Counted from the stretch's first letter, positions 1-6,799 are shown. The stretch: DNA of 8,661 bases from Nanobdellota archaeon (GCA_018830685.1 JAHJRR010000059.1:1-8661), one strand, 5' to 3'. The notes: a model not told the origin generated them from the letters alone. A program made the numbers and translations.

Positions 1-11
1 CGGGGCGTTTC

Positions 12-55
12 GCAGATGGATTCGTCATTGATACATGAGATAAGAATTCATCTGC
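12..55 (+). repeat. Inverted repeat forming a 12-bp hairpin
   Basis: The arm gcagatggattc (12-23) pairs along its whole length with gaattcatctgc (44-55), with a single G-T wobble (19/48). The 20-nt loop can fold further through tcat (25-28) with atga (35-38). The stem is far longer than expected by chance in this short region. It has no run of T after it, so it is not an intrinsic bacterial terminator. It could be part of a structured RNA, a regulator site, or an end of a mobile element; the sequence does not decide. Confidence 0.6.
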
Positions 56-117
56 CCGGTATTCGGACAAATCGGTTTAAACAAAAAGGGAAAATTGAAA
101 AAAACCGTTGGTTGTTT

Positions 118-142
118 TCAGGTTTGAATCCCGGTCGGGGCA
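118..142 (+). other. tRNA 3'-end-like segment (T-arm plus acceptor strand), possible att remnant
   Basis: Positions 121-131 match the tRNA B-box/T-loop consensus GGTTCGANTCC at 10 of 11 positions (T where C56 is expected). The flanking T-stem (118-122 with 130-134) pairs at four of five positions counting one G-T wobble. It is followed by seven bases (tcggggc) and an A, in the places of an acceptor 3' strand and discriminator base. No matching 5' strand (gccccga), D-arm or anticodon arm is found upstream in the window. It is therefore not a complete tRNA gene here. It could be the 3' exon of an intron-containing tRNA starting outside the window, a tRNA fragment left by integration, or chance. 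Confidence 0.3.
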
Positions 143-160
143 TTCACACATAATTTAGCT

Positions 161-212
161 CACCCCCATGCGGGGCATAACACTAATCCCCCACCACCCC
201 CATGCAGTGCAT
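161..212 (+). repeat. Imperfect direct repeat, two 18-nt copies 34 nt apart
   Basis: The copy at 161-178 (cacccccatgcggggcat) and the copy at 195-212 (cacccccatgcagtgcat) agree at 16 of 18 positions. The first copy contains a small cccc/gggg hairpin with loop atgc (164-175); in the second the two changes create the palindrome atgcagtgcat (202-212). A related cggggcat also occurs at 136-143. Two copies are too few for a CRISPR array. They may be binding sites for a regulator of the downstream operon or relics of a duplicated element. Confidence 0.5.
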
Positions 213-261
213 TGAAGTGGAAAATGTTCACATCTCTATCGGGGGGTTGCTGTCAGATAAT

Positions 262-270
262 TTTTTATAT
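262..270 (+). promoter_or_regulatory. Archaeal-type TATA box upstream of hsdM
   Basis: The sequence tttttatat is centred about 25 nt before the ATG at 291, preceded by purine-rich gataa (256-260) where a BRE would lie. In archaea the TATA box is centred about 25-30 nt before the transcription start, so this spacing predicts a leaderless mRNA beginning at or next to the ATG. Consistent with that, no Shine-Dalgarno motif lies immediately before the ATG. If the host is bacterial, the assignment fails and this would simply be AT-rich DNA. Confidence 0.5.
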
Positions 271-290
271 TGAGTTTTTATTGTATTTGT

Positions 291-1868
291 ATGACCAATA
301 AGAATAATGGAGCGAACTTAGGATTTGAGCAGAAGATGTGGCAAGCAGCAGATAAACTTAGAGGCAATATGGATGCTGCAGAATATAAACATGTTGTCTT
401 AGGTGTTATTTTCTTAAAATATATTTCAGATGCTTTTGAAGAACATAAAAAAGAATTAGAAAAAGAGGCAGCAAATCCTAAAAGCGAGTGGTATGTTAAA
501 GAACCTTCTGAAAGATATTATATTAAAGAAGAAAAAGAGGCCTACACCAAAGATAATGTTTTCTGGGTTCCTGAAAAGACCAGGTGGAAAAGAATAGAGC
601 AAAATGCAAAGAGCCCTGAGATTGGTAAGATAATTGATGAAGCAATGGATGTCTTAGAAAAAGATAATGATTCTCTTAAAGGTGTTTTGCCTAAAGACTA
701 TGCAAAAGCTAGCTTGGATAAAAGAAGGCTAGGGGAATTAATAGATTTAGTTGGAACAATTGGGCTAGGAGACAGAGAGAGTAGAAAGAAGGATGTCTTA
801 GGAAAAGTCTATGAATATTTTTTGGGGCAGTTTGCAAATGCTGAAGGCAAGAAGGGTGGAGAGTTCTATACTCCTGCATGCATTGTTCAATTGCTTGTTA
901 AAATGATTGAACCCTATGAAGGAAGAGTGTTTGATCCTTGCTGTGGCAGTGGGGGAATGTTTGTGCAGTCTGAGAAGTTTGTAGAAAGTCATGGTGGAAG
1001 AAAAGGAGATATTTTTGTTTATGGTCAAGAACTAAATCACACGACTTGGAAGTTATGCAAAATGAACTTGGCTATTAGGGGTATTGATAATGATGTTCAG
1101 TTAGGAGATAGTTTTCATGATGATCAGCATAAGGATTTAAGATCTGATTTTATTTTAGCAAATCCTCCATTTAACATGAGTGATTGGGGTGGAGAATTAT
1201 TAAGAGATGATGTAAGATGGAAGTATGGTGTGCCACCTAAAGGAAATGCTAATTTTGCATGGGTTCAAAATTTTATCCACCATCTAACTCCTCATGGAAT
1301 TGCTGGATTTGTTTTAGCTAATGGTTCTATGTCTTCAAATACTTCTGGAGAGGGCGAGATAAGAAAAAATATTTTACAAGCTGATTTAGTTGATTGCATG
1401 ATTGCATTGCCTGGACAATTATTTTACAATACTGCTATTCCTGCATGCTTATGGTTTGTTACAAAAGATAAAAATGATCATGGAAAAAGAAAGAGAACGA
1501 ATGAGATTTTATTTATTGATGCTAGAAATATGGGTGAGATGATAGATAGAAGACATAAAGAATTAACTCCTGAAGATGTTGATAAAATAGTTAATGTTTA
1601 TCATGCTTGGAGAGGAGAAAAGAATTCTGGAAAATATAAAGATATTCTTGGATTTTGTAAATCTACAAATCTACAAGAAATTGAAAAGCATAATTTTATT
1701 TTAACTCCTGGAAGATATGTTGGGGTTCCTGAGGAAGAGGATGATGGCGAGCCCTTTGAAGAAAAAATGGCTAAGCTGACAAAGGAATTAGGAGAGCAAT
1801 TTAAAGAAAGTGAAAAACTGGAGAAAGAGATTAAAAAAAATTTGAAGAAGATTGGTTTGGGGATTTAG
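291..1868 (+). CDS. hsdM: Type I restriction-modification system, methyltransferase (M) subunit
   Basis: This is the N6-adenine DNA methyltransferase subunit; with HsdS it methylates the target site and is also part of the cutting complex. Numbering from this ATG (525 aa), the N-terminal helical HsdM domain covers about 10-140, including the conserved [14 protein letters not shown] stretch. GGEFYTP (189-195) is the usual motif just before the catalytic domain. DPCCGSGG (215-222) is the S-adenosylmethionine-binding motif I, and NPPF (291-294) is the catalytic motif IV. The C-terminus ends in a charged helix. Length is normal for HsdM. The frame stays open back to 261 with a TTG at 270, but ATG 291 is preferred: the residues added by the TTG (MSFYCIC) are not family-like, and the TATA box would overlap the TTG. 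Shedu begins 3 nt after the stop. The gene looks intact, with all core motifs present. Confidence 0.96.
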   Translation: MTNKNNGANLGFEQKMWQAADKLRGNMDAAEYKHVVLGVIFLKYISDAFEEHKKELEKEAANPKSEWYVKEPSERYYIKEEKEAYTKDNVFWVPEKTRWKRIEQNAKSPEIGKIIDEAMDVLEKDNDSLKGVLPKDYAKASLDKRRLGELIDLVGTIGLGDRESRKKDVLGKVYEYFLGQFANAEGKKGGEFYTPACIVQLLVKMIEPYEGRVFDPCCGSGGMFVQSEKFVESHGGRKGDIFVYGQELNHTTWKLCKMNLAIRGIDNDVQLGDSFHDDQHKDLRSDFILANPPFNMSDWGGELLRDDVRWKYGVPPKGNANFAWVQNFIHHLTPHGIAGFVLANGSMSSNTSGEGEIRKNILQADLVDCMIALPGQLFYNTAIPACLWFVTKDKNDHGKRKRTNEILFIDARNMGEMIDRRHKELTPEDVDKIVNVYHAWRGEKNSGKYKDILGFCKSTNLQEIEKHNFILTPGRYVGVPEEEDDGEPFEEKMAKLTKELGEQFKESEKLEKEIKKNLKKIGLGI

Positions 1869-1871
1869 AAG

Positions 1872-3041
1872 ATGGCTGAGGAATATTGGTTAAAAATCCC
1901 CTATGGTTTAAAAGAATATACTCAAGCAAACGGAACATTTTATACTAATAAATTCAAAAAAAATACAAGATCTAAAGCAGATAATTTAGCAAGAAGATTG
2001 TCTTTATTAACGGGAATTGGGAGATTAGAACCTTATTGGACAACAATTTCAGCATTTGGATGGGTTTTTTGTGATTATGAACCAGAAAAATTAGGATCTT
2101 CTATTTTAGGAAATGGGGGGAAAAACTTAGCAGAATTATTAAAACAGGAATACAAATACATTATTTTATCTATGTTTATCAATTCAAATATAGAAGAATT
2201 TGATTACCAGAATAAAAAAGGATTGATAATCAATATAAAATTCTTTAAGGAATTTGTAAAAGTATTCTCAAGTCCTGCAAAAAGAGTACAACTATTTACA
2301 TACAAATTTAAATCTGAAACAGAATTATTAATTGTTAAAAGATGGATGAATTCTAGACCTTCAGATTTAAAACAGGAAGATAAAAAGATATTTTCTAAGG
2401 ATATACTAAAATCACTTAATGAAAATAGAGAATTTTTTACCTCAAATTCGAACACTTCGAGAGCATTAGAAATAATTCAAAAACAATCAGTAGTTTCTCA
2501 GTACGATACTATGAAAGAATCTTTAAATAAATTTAGAAAAATGATTAATGACATAAAAACATCGGAGATGGAAATTAATAAATTTCTATTGGAAAATATC
2601 TGGATAATAAGTTTTGATTATGCTAACTTAGACACTAAAAAAGATAAAGACTATGACATTCACCTTGCAGATAAAAAATGGAATTTAGGAAGGGATATTG
2701 TTATAGAATTAAAAAAGGCCAGTAAAAAAACTCAAGTAAATTATTCAAAACACAAAGTGATTTCTGCAGAAGTTGGAAAAGCTATTTCTCAATGTATAAA
2801 CTATATGGAAGAAGAAAAAGAGATGTTTGAAAAAGGAATTATTATTTTAGGTAGAACCCCTACAAAAGCAATAAAGCGAGTGGATAAGTATTTGCACAAT
2901 ATAGAATTAATGACTTATGATATGATTTATCAGCGCGCAAGAAGAGTTATGGATTTTTTAGAGGGAAAATATAACCTAAAGAAAGAAAATTTTAACGTAC
3001 AAGAGAACAATGCAACGAAAAACAAAACTCAAACAAACTGA
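1872..3041 (+). CDS. Shedu-type defence nuclease (DUF4263 family)
   Basis: The C-terminal half matches the Shedu/DUF4263 pattern, a PD-(D/E)xK nuclease family known in anti-phage defence. The domain opens at about 230-245 (SEMEINKFLLENIWII). An acidic residue in the DYDIHL stretch (about 260-262) and E279-L-K281 within DIVIELKKA form the likely catalytic core. KGIIILGR (321-328) and the terminal IELMTYDMIYQRAR (344-357) are typical closing elements. Residues 1-225 form a distinct N-terminal region that I do not recognise; in Shedu proteins this part varies and is thought to sense the trigger or regulate the nuclease. The gene sits between hsdM and hsdS, 3 nt after hsdM and overlapping hsdS by 32 nt, so it is probably co-expressed with the methylase. 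A partial GGGGA ribosome site (1859-1863) precedes the ATG. Sampled lines have lower G+C than hsdM. Family call is from motifs only. Confidence 0.8.
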   Translation: MAEEYWLKIPYGLKEYTQANGTFYTNKFKKNTRSKADNLARRLSLLTGIGRLEPYWTTISAFGWVFCDYEPEKLGSSILGNGGKNLAELLKQEYKYIILSMFINSNIEEFDYQNKKGLIINIKFFKEFVKVFSSPAKRVQLFTYKFKSETELLIVKRWMNSRPSDLKQEDKKIFSKDILKSLNENREFFTSNSNTSRALEIIQKQSVVSQYDTMKESLNKFRKMINDIKTSEMEINKFLLENIWIISFDYANLDTKKDKDYDIHLADKKWNLGRDIVIELKKASKKTQVNYSKHKVISAEVGKAISQCINYMEEEKEMFEKGIIILGRTPTKAIKRVDKYLHNIELMTYDMIYQRARRVMDFLEGKYNLKKENFNVQENNATKNKTQTN

Positions 3042-4215
3042 AATAGGAGAAATTCCTGAAGATTGGGAAATTAAAAGAATTGAAGAAGTAGTTAATATTG
3101 ATATGGGACAGTCTCCTCCCGGAGATAGCTATAACGGACATCGAGAAGGAATGAGATTTTTACAAGGTGTGAGAACTTTTGGTGATAAGTATCCCTTTTT
3201 TGATACTTATACAACCCAAGTTACCAAAAAAGCAAAAGCAGGAAGTGTATTATTGAGTGTTAGGGCTCCAGTAGGAGAAGTTAATATTACTAAAGAAGAT
3301 ATGTGTGTTGGAAGAGGACTAGCATCGTTGAATATGAAAAATGGTAATAATGAATTTCTATATTATTTACTAAAGAAATTTAGTTCTTTAATAAGGGGTA
3401 GAGAAACTGGAAGTGTTTTTGGGTCGATTAATAGTGAGCAAATAAAAAGCCTCTCCTTACCTTTTCCATCAATTTCTGAACAAAAGTCCATTGCAAAGAT
3501 TTTATCAGATCTAGACACAAAAATAGAACTAAACAACAAAGTGAATAAAAATCTTGAATCTATAGGGATGGTTTTGTTTAAGAAATGGTTTGTTGATGAA
3601 AGGAAAAAAGAATGGGAAACAAAAAAGTTAGGAGATTATGTCAATGTAATTAAAGGATGTTCTTACAGAAGCGAAGATTTACAGGAGTCAGATTCTGCAT
3701 TAGTTACTCTTAAATCTGTAAATCGGGGTGGCGGACTAAATCAAGAAGGGTACAAGGAATTTGTTGGAGAATACAGAGAAGAACAATTGCTCCAAGATGG
3801 GGATATCATTGTAGCCCAAACTGATTTAACACAAAAAGCAGAAGTTATTGGCACTCCTGCGATAGTAAATCTTATTGATGGTTATAACAATCTAATAGCA
3901 TCCTTAGATCTACAAATAATTAGACCAAAGAAACAACTTACTAAGTCGTTTGTGTATTATCTGTTAAGATCTAAAAGATTTCATGATCATGCGCTTTCAT
4001 ACACAAATGGGACTACTGTTTTACATTTAAGCAAAAATGCAGTTCCAGAATTTGAATTTTTAGTTCCAGATCAAGATACCTTAAAGAAGTTTGATTTAAT
4101 AGCTAAGAATTTACTTTTAAGAATAAAAGCGAATAACATAGAAATAGACAGATTATCAAAAATCCGAGATCTTCTATTACCAAAATTGATGAGCGGGGAG
4201 ATTAGGATAAAATGA
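3010..4215 (+). CDS. hsdS: Type I restriction-modification system, specificity (S) subunit
   Basis: This subunit recognises the split DNA target and holds the M and R subunits. The 401-residue protein has the standard two-half plan. The start KQTEIGEIPEDWEIKRI (8-24) is typical. Target recognition domain 1 spans about 18-155. A conserved helix with SEQKSIAKILSDLDTKIE (157-174) and LFKKWFVD (189-196) separates the halves. Target recognition domain 2 begins at EWETKKLGDYV (201-211) and runs to about 352. A second helix ends in IRDLLLPKLMSGEIRI (385-400). The two recognition domains differ, so the target is bipartite and asymmetric; it cannot be read from sequence alone. ATG 3010 is the only start that keeps the conserved N-terminus, so the 32-nt overlap with the Shedu gene looks real. 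No clear ribosome site precedes it. The stop overlaps the next start as ATGA. Confidence 0.95.
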   Translation: MQRKTKLKQTEIGEIPEDWEIKRIEEVVNIDMGQSPPGDSYNGHREGMRFLQGVRTFGDKYPFFDTYTTQVTKKAKAGSVLLSVRAPVGEVNITKEDMCVGRGLASLNMKNGNNEFLYYLLKKFSSLIRGRETGSVFGSINSEQIKSLSLPFPSISEQKSIAKILSDLDTKIELNNKVNKNLESIGMVLFKKWFVDERKKEWETKKLGDYVNVIKGCSYRSEDLQESDSALVTLKSVNRGGGLNQEGYKEFVGEYREEQLLQDGDIIVAQTDLTQKAEVIGTPAIVNLIDGYNNLIASLDLQIIRPKKQLTKSFVYYLLRSKRFHDHALSYTNGTTVLHLSKNAVPEFEFLVPDQDTLKKFDLIAKNLLLRIKANNIEIDRLSKIRDLLLPKLMSGEIRIK

Positions 4216-4643
4216 TAGTAGGGTTAAAAGAAAGAGTGTTTGAATTATTTATTAGTTTTTTTAATTCAATAGAATCGAATACGTTTTCCTTAGAAAGTTA
4301 TTTGTTTCTGCATTTTACTATCTTAGGCATAATAGTTACTCTTGTAGCCATAACTACAAGTTTGACTAAAGAAATAAGGCAAGATCTAATCTGGGATTAT
4401 TATTTAAAGACAAAGTTAGTTATAGCATATTATTGCCTTATCTCATTTTCTTTTATTTCAACAATTATTGTTTATGCTTTTGATTTGGCCAATTTATCTT
4501 TTTTCATATTTATAATGTTATTTCTATCTTTCGTATCAACTATAGTTTTCATTCCCTCTTTTTTATGGAGATTAAAAAGAGAGTGGTTTTACAAGAAGAT
4601 AATAAAGGAGTTCAAACATGAAATTGAAAAAGAAAAAAACTAG
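4212..4643 (+). CDS. Small three-helix membrane protein, unrecognised
   Basis: I do not recognise a family. The 143-residue product has an amphipathic start (1-29), then three strongly hydrophobic segments at about 30-51, 68-90 and 94-119, and a very basic tail (RLKREWFYKK, 120-129) with a short coiled-coil-like end. The positive charges place the tail and the loop between helices 1 and 2 in the cytoplasm. The start shares ATGA with the hsdS stop, a sign of translational coupling; GGGGAG (4195-4200) and AGGA (4204-4207) lie upstream. Its last 26 nt overlap the start of the 638-residue gene in another frame. That tight pairing suggests it anchors the larger cytosolic protein, or is its N-terminal part if a frameshift joins them. 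A membrane effector of a defence module is plausible but unproven. Confidence 0.8.
   Translation: MIVGLKERVFELFISFFNSIESNTFSLESYLFLHFTILGIIVTLVAITTSLTKEIRQDLIWDYYLKTKLVIAYYCLISFSFISTIIVYAFDLANLSFFIFIMLFLSFVSTIVFIPSFLWRLKREWFYKKIIKEFKHEIEKEKN
4605..4610 (+). promoter_or_regulatory. Strong Shine-Dalgarno site for the 638-residue gene
   Basis: AAGGAG lies 7 nt before the ATG at 4618, within the coding sequence of the upstream membrane protein. An in-frame stop (TAA, 4603-4605) touches it, so translation cannot start further upstream in that frame. It is the clearest ribosome site in the window and supports separate initiation of the larger protein despite the 26-nt overlap. Confidence 0.75.
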
Positions 4644-6534
4644 GAAAGACAATATCCTAAAATATAGTAATTCGAATTATAATAGTTTAAATTCATTAAT
4701 GAAAAATATATATTATGTTAAAAAGGGGGATTTTAGAGAAGAGGCTTTAGCAATAAGGGATGTTTTAGACTTATTTATTGATAAGGGAAAATTCAATAAG
4801 GCAAGGGATTTCTTTGAAAGAGATATTTTAAAAATTAATAATGAAAATTTATTTGAAAATCTTACTAATGTTTTGTATGATTTAAAAAGAAAATATTTTG
4901 AAAGATTAGAGATAATTATTTTTCTACAAAGCTTATTCCACTCTCTTTTAATTGTAGAACTAAGAAAAAATAAAAGTTTTAGTATAGCATTGAATATAGG
5001 TGGACTTCATCTAAAAGAATTTTTAAGCATTGGATATAAAGACAAATTTAAGAAGGAAAGAGATAAGACTTGGTTAGAATTATATAAATCCTTAATGGAT
5101 AGTACACTGAATACTCTATATAAAACATGTAACTATTTGATTTCAGATACGACTCTCAATAAGGAAAATAAAAAAATCTATCTTGAAACTTATTTATCAG
5201 AATTGAACAAATCATTAGAATATAACCAGACAATAACAAAATACGATTTCCCAAAGGACAATGATGAGGAATTAAAGAATTTTAAAAAGAATCTAATATA
5301 TGAAAAATTAGAACTATTAAATCAACTGAAATTAAACCTTTTCTTTTTTATTTTATACAATATAGATAAAGATATTTTACAAAAAGATTTTTTTAATTTG
5401 GCATATACATTATTTAAGTCTGGCGATTTAGATTCGGGATTGAATGAAAAAATAAATTCTCTGGAATTTAATGATTTGGAATGGCTTCCTTACGATCATT
5501 TTAGAGGAGGAGCTCAAATAGTTCCTTATTTTAAATATGATAAATATAAACTTGTAATATTTTTTTATAATTACCTTCATGATGACAAAAGAAATACTCA
5601 AATGAAAAATTTAACTAAAGAAAATTTCATTCAGACGACTCCAGATTTAGAAAGAGAGTTAAAAGGGATGGAGAAAGAATTTATCAAAAAATATTTTGAA
5701 TTTAATGAGAAGGATTTTAATACTTTTAAAAAAGTGGCACTTAAAGAAATAAAAACAAGAGTGGAGGAAACAATGAAACTAGAAGAAAATTACATTATAA
5801 ACTCTGATTTAAAAAAAGGATATGTAGATCAATTTAAAAAAGATTGTAATGAACAATGGAGGCAAAAACAAGAAAGAATTGAAAAAATATTAAAAATAAA
5901 AAAAATAAAAAAAGAAAATAAGGATAGAGATTCCTTTGGGCAATATACTCTTTTCCCAAAAGAGTGGTTTTTGGAGTCTTTTGATAAAAATGTAGGATTA
6001 GCTAGAACAACAGGGAACGATTTTGGAAGGGATCAGGCAGAAAGCAAATATAGAAAAATTTTAGAGGAAATAAATTTAACATTCAAAAAATCCAAGACAG
6101 ATAAGCAAATAAAAATAAATGATTTATATAATGACCTTATAAAAAATGTTAAGGCGGGAGAAACATATTATCTCTTTTACACTGGAAGGGAAATTTACAA
6201 CTTGCCAAATATGGAATGGTTAAGAGAGGGAATAATCATTGCAAGATTAAAAATTAAGGATTCTGAAATTTACTTTTGTACATCTCATATCCCAGAGATC
6301 CTTTTTTTCGAAAAGGGGACATTTAAATTAAATCAGTATTTGGATAAAAACGGAGATGAATTAACTATTGAAATTGATGATAAGTACGAAGAGGAAGAAA
6401 TAAAAAAGATATTAAAGACAAGCAAAAATTTAAAGACGAAAGAAGAAGTTAAGAAAAATGTAAAGATAAAAGTTCTAGAAAAATTTGAAGTAGAAAGAGC
6501 TAAGGGATATAAATTAATGAGGTTAATGATTTAA
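4618..6534 (+). CDS. Large, mostly helical protein of unknown function, likely partner of the membrane protein
   Basis: I do not recognise this 638-residue protein. It has a lysine-rich start (KLKKKKTRK), a long mainly helical region (about 20-285), and a hydrophobic stretch (LNLFFFILYNI, 239-249) too short to be a sure membrane helix. A charged, probably coiled-coil section follows at about 340-435, with a lysine run at 424-433. After it comes a seemingly separate C-terminal domain (about 440-638) opening with FGQYTLFPKEWFLE (440-453), then a GNDFGRDQAESKY segment (466-478) and predicted strands (GIIIARLKI, 538-546; EIYFCTSH, 550-557). No Walker, kinase, HEPN or PD-(D/E)xK motif is evident, and no signal peptide. 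The start at 4618 is fixed by the strong ribosome site. Sampled lines are only about 17-22% G+C, the lowest in the window. Location in an R-M locus suggests a defence role; this is inference. Confidence 0.85.
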   Translation: MKLKKKKTRKDNILKYSNSNYNSLNSLMKNIYYVKKGDFREEALAIRDVLDLFIDKGKFNKARDFFERDILKINNENLFENLTNVLYDLKRKYFERLEIIIFLQSLFHSLLIVELRKNKSFSIALNIGGLHLKEFLSIGYKDKFKKERDKTWLELYKSLMDSTLNTLYKTCNYLISDTTLNKENKKIYLETYLSELNKSLEYNQTITKYDFPKDNDEELKNFKKNLIYEKLELLNQLKLNLFFFILYNIDKDILQKDFFNLAYTLFKSGDLDSGLNEKINSLEFNDLEWLPYDHFRGGAQIVPYFKYDKYKLVIFFYNYLHDDKRNTQMKNLTKENFIQTTPDLERELKGMEKEFIKKYFEFNEKDFNTFKKVALKEIKTRVEETMKLEENYIINSDLKKGYVDQFKKDCNEQWRQKQERIEKILKIKKIKKENKDRDSFGQYTLFPKEWFLESFDKNVGLARTTGNDFGRDQAESKYRKILEEINLTFKKSKTDKQIKINDLYNDLIKNVKAGETYYLFYTGREIYNLPNMEWLREGIIIARLKIKDSEIYFCTSHIPEILFFEKGTFKLNQYLDKNGDELTIEIDDKYEEEEIKKILKTSKNLKTKEEVKKNVKIKVLEKFEVERAKGYKLMRLMI

Positions 6535-6535
6535 A

Positions 6536-6760
6536 ATGGCTAAAATAGGGCTTGTTATTTTTGTTTTATTTGTAGGAATTTTACTTGGAGGAATACTGCA
6601 AGAATATGTTTGTGATATTAATGAAAACGAAGAATTGGGAACTGGAAAACCAATGGTCCAATTAACTTGCAATGTGTTGTCTATTCCTTTAGAGATTATT
6701 TTATTAATTGTTGCTATAACTGGAGCAATTATCTATTACATTAAGACTAAAGAAGAATAA
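6536..6760 (+). CDS. Small two-helix membrane protein, unrecognised
   Basis: The 74-residue product has two clear hydrophobic segments, about 4-22 and 48-69, joined by a polar loop of about 25 residues holding two cysteines (C26 and C45). The lysines at the N-terminus (K3) and C-terminus (YYIKTKEE) point to both ends in the cytoplasm and the loop outside, where the cysteines could form a disulfide bond. I know no matching family. It starts one base after the stop of the 638-residue gene; GAGG (6519-6522) could serve as a weak ribosome site. Position and spacing suggest co-expression with the preceding two genes. It may be an accessory or effector of that module, or an unrelated host membrane protein caught in the locus. 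Its composition and hydrophobic pattern support a real gene. Confidence 0.65.
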   Translation: MAKIGLVIFVLFVGILLGGILQEYVCDINENEELGTGKPMVQLTCNVLSIPLEIILLIVAITGAIIYYIKTKEE

Positions 6761-6767
6761 ACACAAT

Positions 6768-6775
6768 CTTAAAAA
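6768..6775 (+). promoter_or_regulatory. TATA-like box upstream of hsdR
   Basis: CTTAAAAA matches the archaeal TATA pattern YTTWWAWA and is centred about 28 nt before the hsdR ATG at 6800. This lies in the only sizeable gap (39 nt) among the genes after hsdM. No Shine-Dalgarno site is evident before that ATG, as expected for a leaderless message. Chance matches are common in AT-rich DNA, so support is moderate at best. Confidence 0.4.
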
Positions 6776-6799
6776 GTAGCTAATACCTAAAAATATAAG

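Larger units (their letters stand above)
1..260. other. Non-coding, GC-rich leader region upstream of the R-M operon
   Basis: No credible coding sequence is seen here. Hand counts give about 48-53% G+C for lines 1-60, 121-180 and 181-240, against roughly 20-37% in most coding lines sampled; line 61-120 is AT-rich (about 32%). The stretch contains a long hairpin (12-55), a weaker inverted repeat (cggttt at 73-78 with aaaccg at 102-107), a tRNA T-arm-like segment (118-142) and a C-rich direct repeat (161-178, 195-212). In an AT-rich archaeon, GC-rich intergenic DNA often marks structured RNA, but no known RNA family could be matched with confidence. It could also be the edge of an integrated element. 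Confidence 0.6.

Noticed and set aside
12..55. Intrinsic terminator of an upstream gene
   Set aside because: The strong stem is followed by cccggtattcgg rather than a T-run, so the bacterial terminator pattern is not met.
118..142. tmRNA 3' end or complete tRNA gene
   Set aside because: No 5' acceptor strand, D-arm, anticodon arm or encoded CCA is visible, so only a partial T-arm-like segment can be claimed.
161..212. CRISPR array suggested by the two repeat copies
   Set aside because: There are only two imperfect 18-nt copies with a 16-nt gap; repeat and spacer lengths do not fit and no further copy follows.
270..290. TTG at 270 as the hsdM start
   Set aside because: It would add seven residues not typical of HsdM and would overlap the proposed TATA box; ATG 291 gives a family-like start at correct promoter spacing.
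798..1028. Minus-strand open frame opposite hsdM
   Set aside because: It overlaps the conserved methyltransferase motif I region; its product shows no recognisable features and it is best explained as a shadow of the real gene.
4618..6534. HEPN or PD-(D/E)xK nuclease call for the 638-residue protein
   Set aside because: No RxxxxH pair or convincing D...ExK arrangement stands out, so no catalytic function is assigned.
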